Made by a program: the position numbers and the translations under genes | The notes under the pieces: generated by a model | The model's input: the letters and a program-made list of their open reading frames with translations, nothing else | What the model was told of the DNA's origin: nothing | The model's database searches: none | Source of the DNA: Chloroflexota bacterium | Lineage (GTDB): Bacteria; Chloroflexota; Ktedonobacteria; Ktedonobacterales; Ktedonobacteraceae | Assembly: GCA_021828635.1 (NCBI GenBank) | Contig: JAJZEJ010000841.1 | Span: forward strand, 1 to 6,930 | Direction of reading: 5' to 3' | Length of the DNA stretch: 6,930 nt | Shown here: positions 5,899 to 6,930 of the stretch, one piece after another | Numbering within the stretch: the first letter of the stretch is position 1 | Layout of the letters: every line of letters begins with the position of its first letter

Positions 5899-6930
5899 AT
5901 GAGCGACACCCTACCTCCATTTGATGAAAGCGGTCTCTCTGTAGAAGATCGTGGCATCCTACAGAAGTTTCTGGCACGAGAGAGCTGGGTCGAAGCCCCT
6001 TCGTCTGGACCTCTTGCTGATAAACTCATTATGCAGCAGGATGATGATCTCCTCTCACTTTTCCATGCTGAGGCCACAGATGATATTGCGCTATTGCGTA
6101 GTGCCTTGCAACAGGTGATGCAAGATGAGTCATCGCAGCTAGCACGCTTAAACGCATTGATGCGACCAGCACACAAGATTCGCGGCACTGCTGGAGCAGT
6201 AGGCAAAGACACGCTGTCTGAACTGGCTCATATCATTGAAATCATTGTCCAGCAGACCCAGAATATGCTTATCACGCCTCAAATAGCGTTATCTACCCTA
6301 CAAAAGGTTATTGATGCAATGGCCGCGCTGCTGACACAGGAGAATCAGCCCGATGAGGAGTTTTTGCTGGTTGTGTTGGAGGAATTAGAGCGCGTTGGTA
6401 TAGACTTGGTGCGCCCCTCAACGTCGATCCAGCCTGTACTACCTGGCATCACAGCTACGGATGAACCGAACGCTGAGCCGATGGAGCAGGAAGCCGTATT
6501 ACGTGTGGAAGCACAACGCATTGAGCGATTGGCGCTGCATGTCGAAGTATTAGCAGAGCTTTCCGCGCCATTAGAGAGTGCGGAACAGCAGGTTGAGCAA
6601 GCCTTACAGGAGCTACAGAGTGCGCAGGCTCGCGTGCAATACCTGGAAGAAACACTGATGGCCCTCTCATTACTTCCCAAAACGGTCTATGACAATCATC
6701 ATAATCATCCGACTTCTTCACTCATCGCACGCATTCTAACCGAGGCATCAGAGCAACAAAACGCGCCACGTCGCCTCAAAGTGCGTCCACGCCTGGTTAA
6801 AGCGGCAGGCGCAACCCCCTGGACCGAACAGGAACAGGAGCAGGTTCAGGAACGCGAGAGCTTGATGCGCTCATTGCACGAAGCCATCGCTGATGTCACA
6901 CTGGCTATAGCCCGTGTGCGTAGTGCTTTT
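5899..6930 (+). CDS. cheA: CheA/ChpA-like chemosensory histidine kinase, N-terminal part (3' partial)
   Basis: The frame is open from ATG 5899 to the window end, giving 344 residues without a stop. The start lies 4 bases after the CheW stop, and the weak ribosome binding site suggests translational coupling. A histidine phosphotransfer domain covers about residues 50-145: it opens with LFHAEATDDIALL and carries the motif AHKIRGTAGAVG with phospho-acceptor H92. E114 lies 22 positions later, the same spacing as H48/E70 in E. coli CheA. Residues about 198-260 (LRVEAQRIERLALHVEVLAE and the following helix) match the start of the CheA dimerisation domain. They continue into a coiled-coil-like Gln/Glu-rich helix and a linker, and a second helix begins near 310, as in ChpA/PilL-type kinases. 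The ATPase and CheW-like domains should lie beyond the window. About 50 residues precede the phosphotransfer domain, which is unusual. Only one such domain is visible, unlike the several in ChpA. Confidence 0.88.
   Translation, partial: MSDTLPPFDESGLSVEDRGILQKFLARESWVEAPSSGPLADKLIMQQDDDLLSLFHAEATDDIALLRSALQQVMQDESSQLARLNALMRPAHKIRGTAGAVGKDTLSELAHIIEIIVQQTQNMLITPQIALSTLQKVIDAMAALLTQENQPDEEFLLVVLEELERVGIDLVRPSTSIQPVLPGITATDEPNAEPMEQEAVLRVEAQRIERLALHVEVLAELSAPLESAEQQVEQALQELQSAQARVQYLEETLMALSLLPKTVYDNHHNHPTSSLIARILTEASEQQNAPRRLKVRPRLVKAAGATPWTEQEQEQVQERESLMRSLHEAIADVTLAIARVRSAF

Noticed and set aside
5625..6212. Long open frame on the minus strand opposite the CheW and CheA genes (195 codons)
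   Set aside because: It lies antisense to two well-supported genes, and its predicted protein is Ser/Arg/Cys-rich with no recognisable domain, typical of a shadow frame.
6826..6855. Short GAACAGGAACAGGAGCAGG-like repeat
   Set aside because: It is explained by a Glu/Gln-rich helix in the CheA-like protein and is too short and imperfect to be a separate repeat element.

Overview
The window looks like bacterial chromosome of roughly 50% GC. All supported genes lie on the + strand. My best guess for the host is a member of the Chloroflexota, perhaps Ktedonobacteria. This rests only on the overall look of the proteins (a soluble PAS/PhoR-like kinase, and a PilG/CheW/ChpA-like set with unusual extensions) and has not been tested by a search.

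Layout. (1) Bases 1-2262 hold the C-terminal 753 residues of a large adenine-DNA methyltransferase. Its C-terminal region resembles the specificity domain of type ISP single-polypeptide restriction-modification enzymes. The gene starts upstream of the window. Its putative target-recognition stretch is clearly more AT-rich than the rest of the gene. (2) Bases 2263-2625 have no convincing gene. They hold a good extended -10 promoter and a 13-bp palindrome ahead of the next gene. (3) Bases 2626-3756 encode a soluble PAS-HisKA-HATPase sensor histidine kinase with no adjacent cognate transcription-factor regulator. A hairpin overlaps its stop codon. (4) Bases 3811-4665 encode a 284-residue, mostly helical protein that I do not recognise. 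(5) A consensus-like promoter (TTGCGC-N18-TATAAT) overlaps the end of that gene. It would give a leader of about 195 nt with three inverted repeats. (6) A tightly packed chemosensory operon follows: a PilG-like single-domain response regulator (4868-5266), a CheW-domain adaptor (5271-5894) and the first 344 residues of a CheA/ChpA-like kinase (5899 to the window end, no stop reached).

How it fits together. The last three genes have gaps of 4 bases each and form the core of one signalling pathway: receptor (not in the window), CheW adaptor, CheA kinase, CheY-like receiver. The receiver's resemblance to PilG, and the way the CheA dimerisation segment carries a long helical insert, point to the Pil-Chp/Tax-like class rather than classical flagellar chemotaxis. 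The methyltransferase is probably an unrelated defence gene at the edge of this signalling block. The kinase at 2626 and the unknown gene at 3811 may share a transcript, but nothing visible links them functionally to the chemosensory operon.
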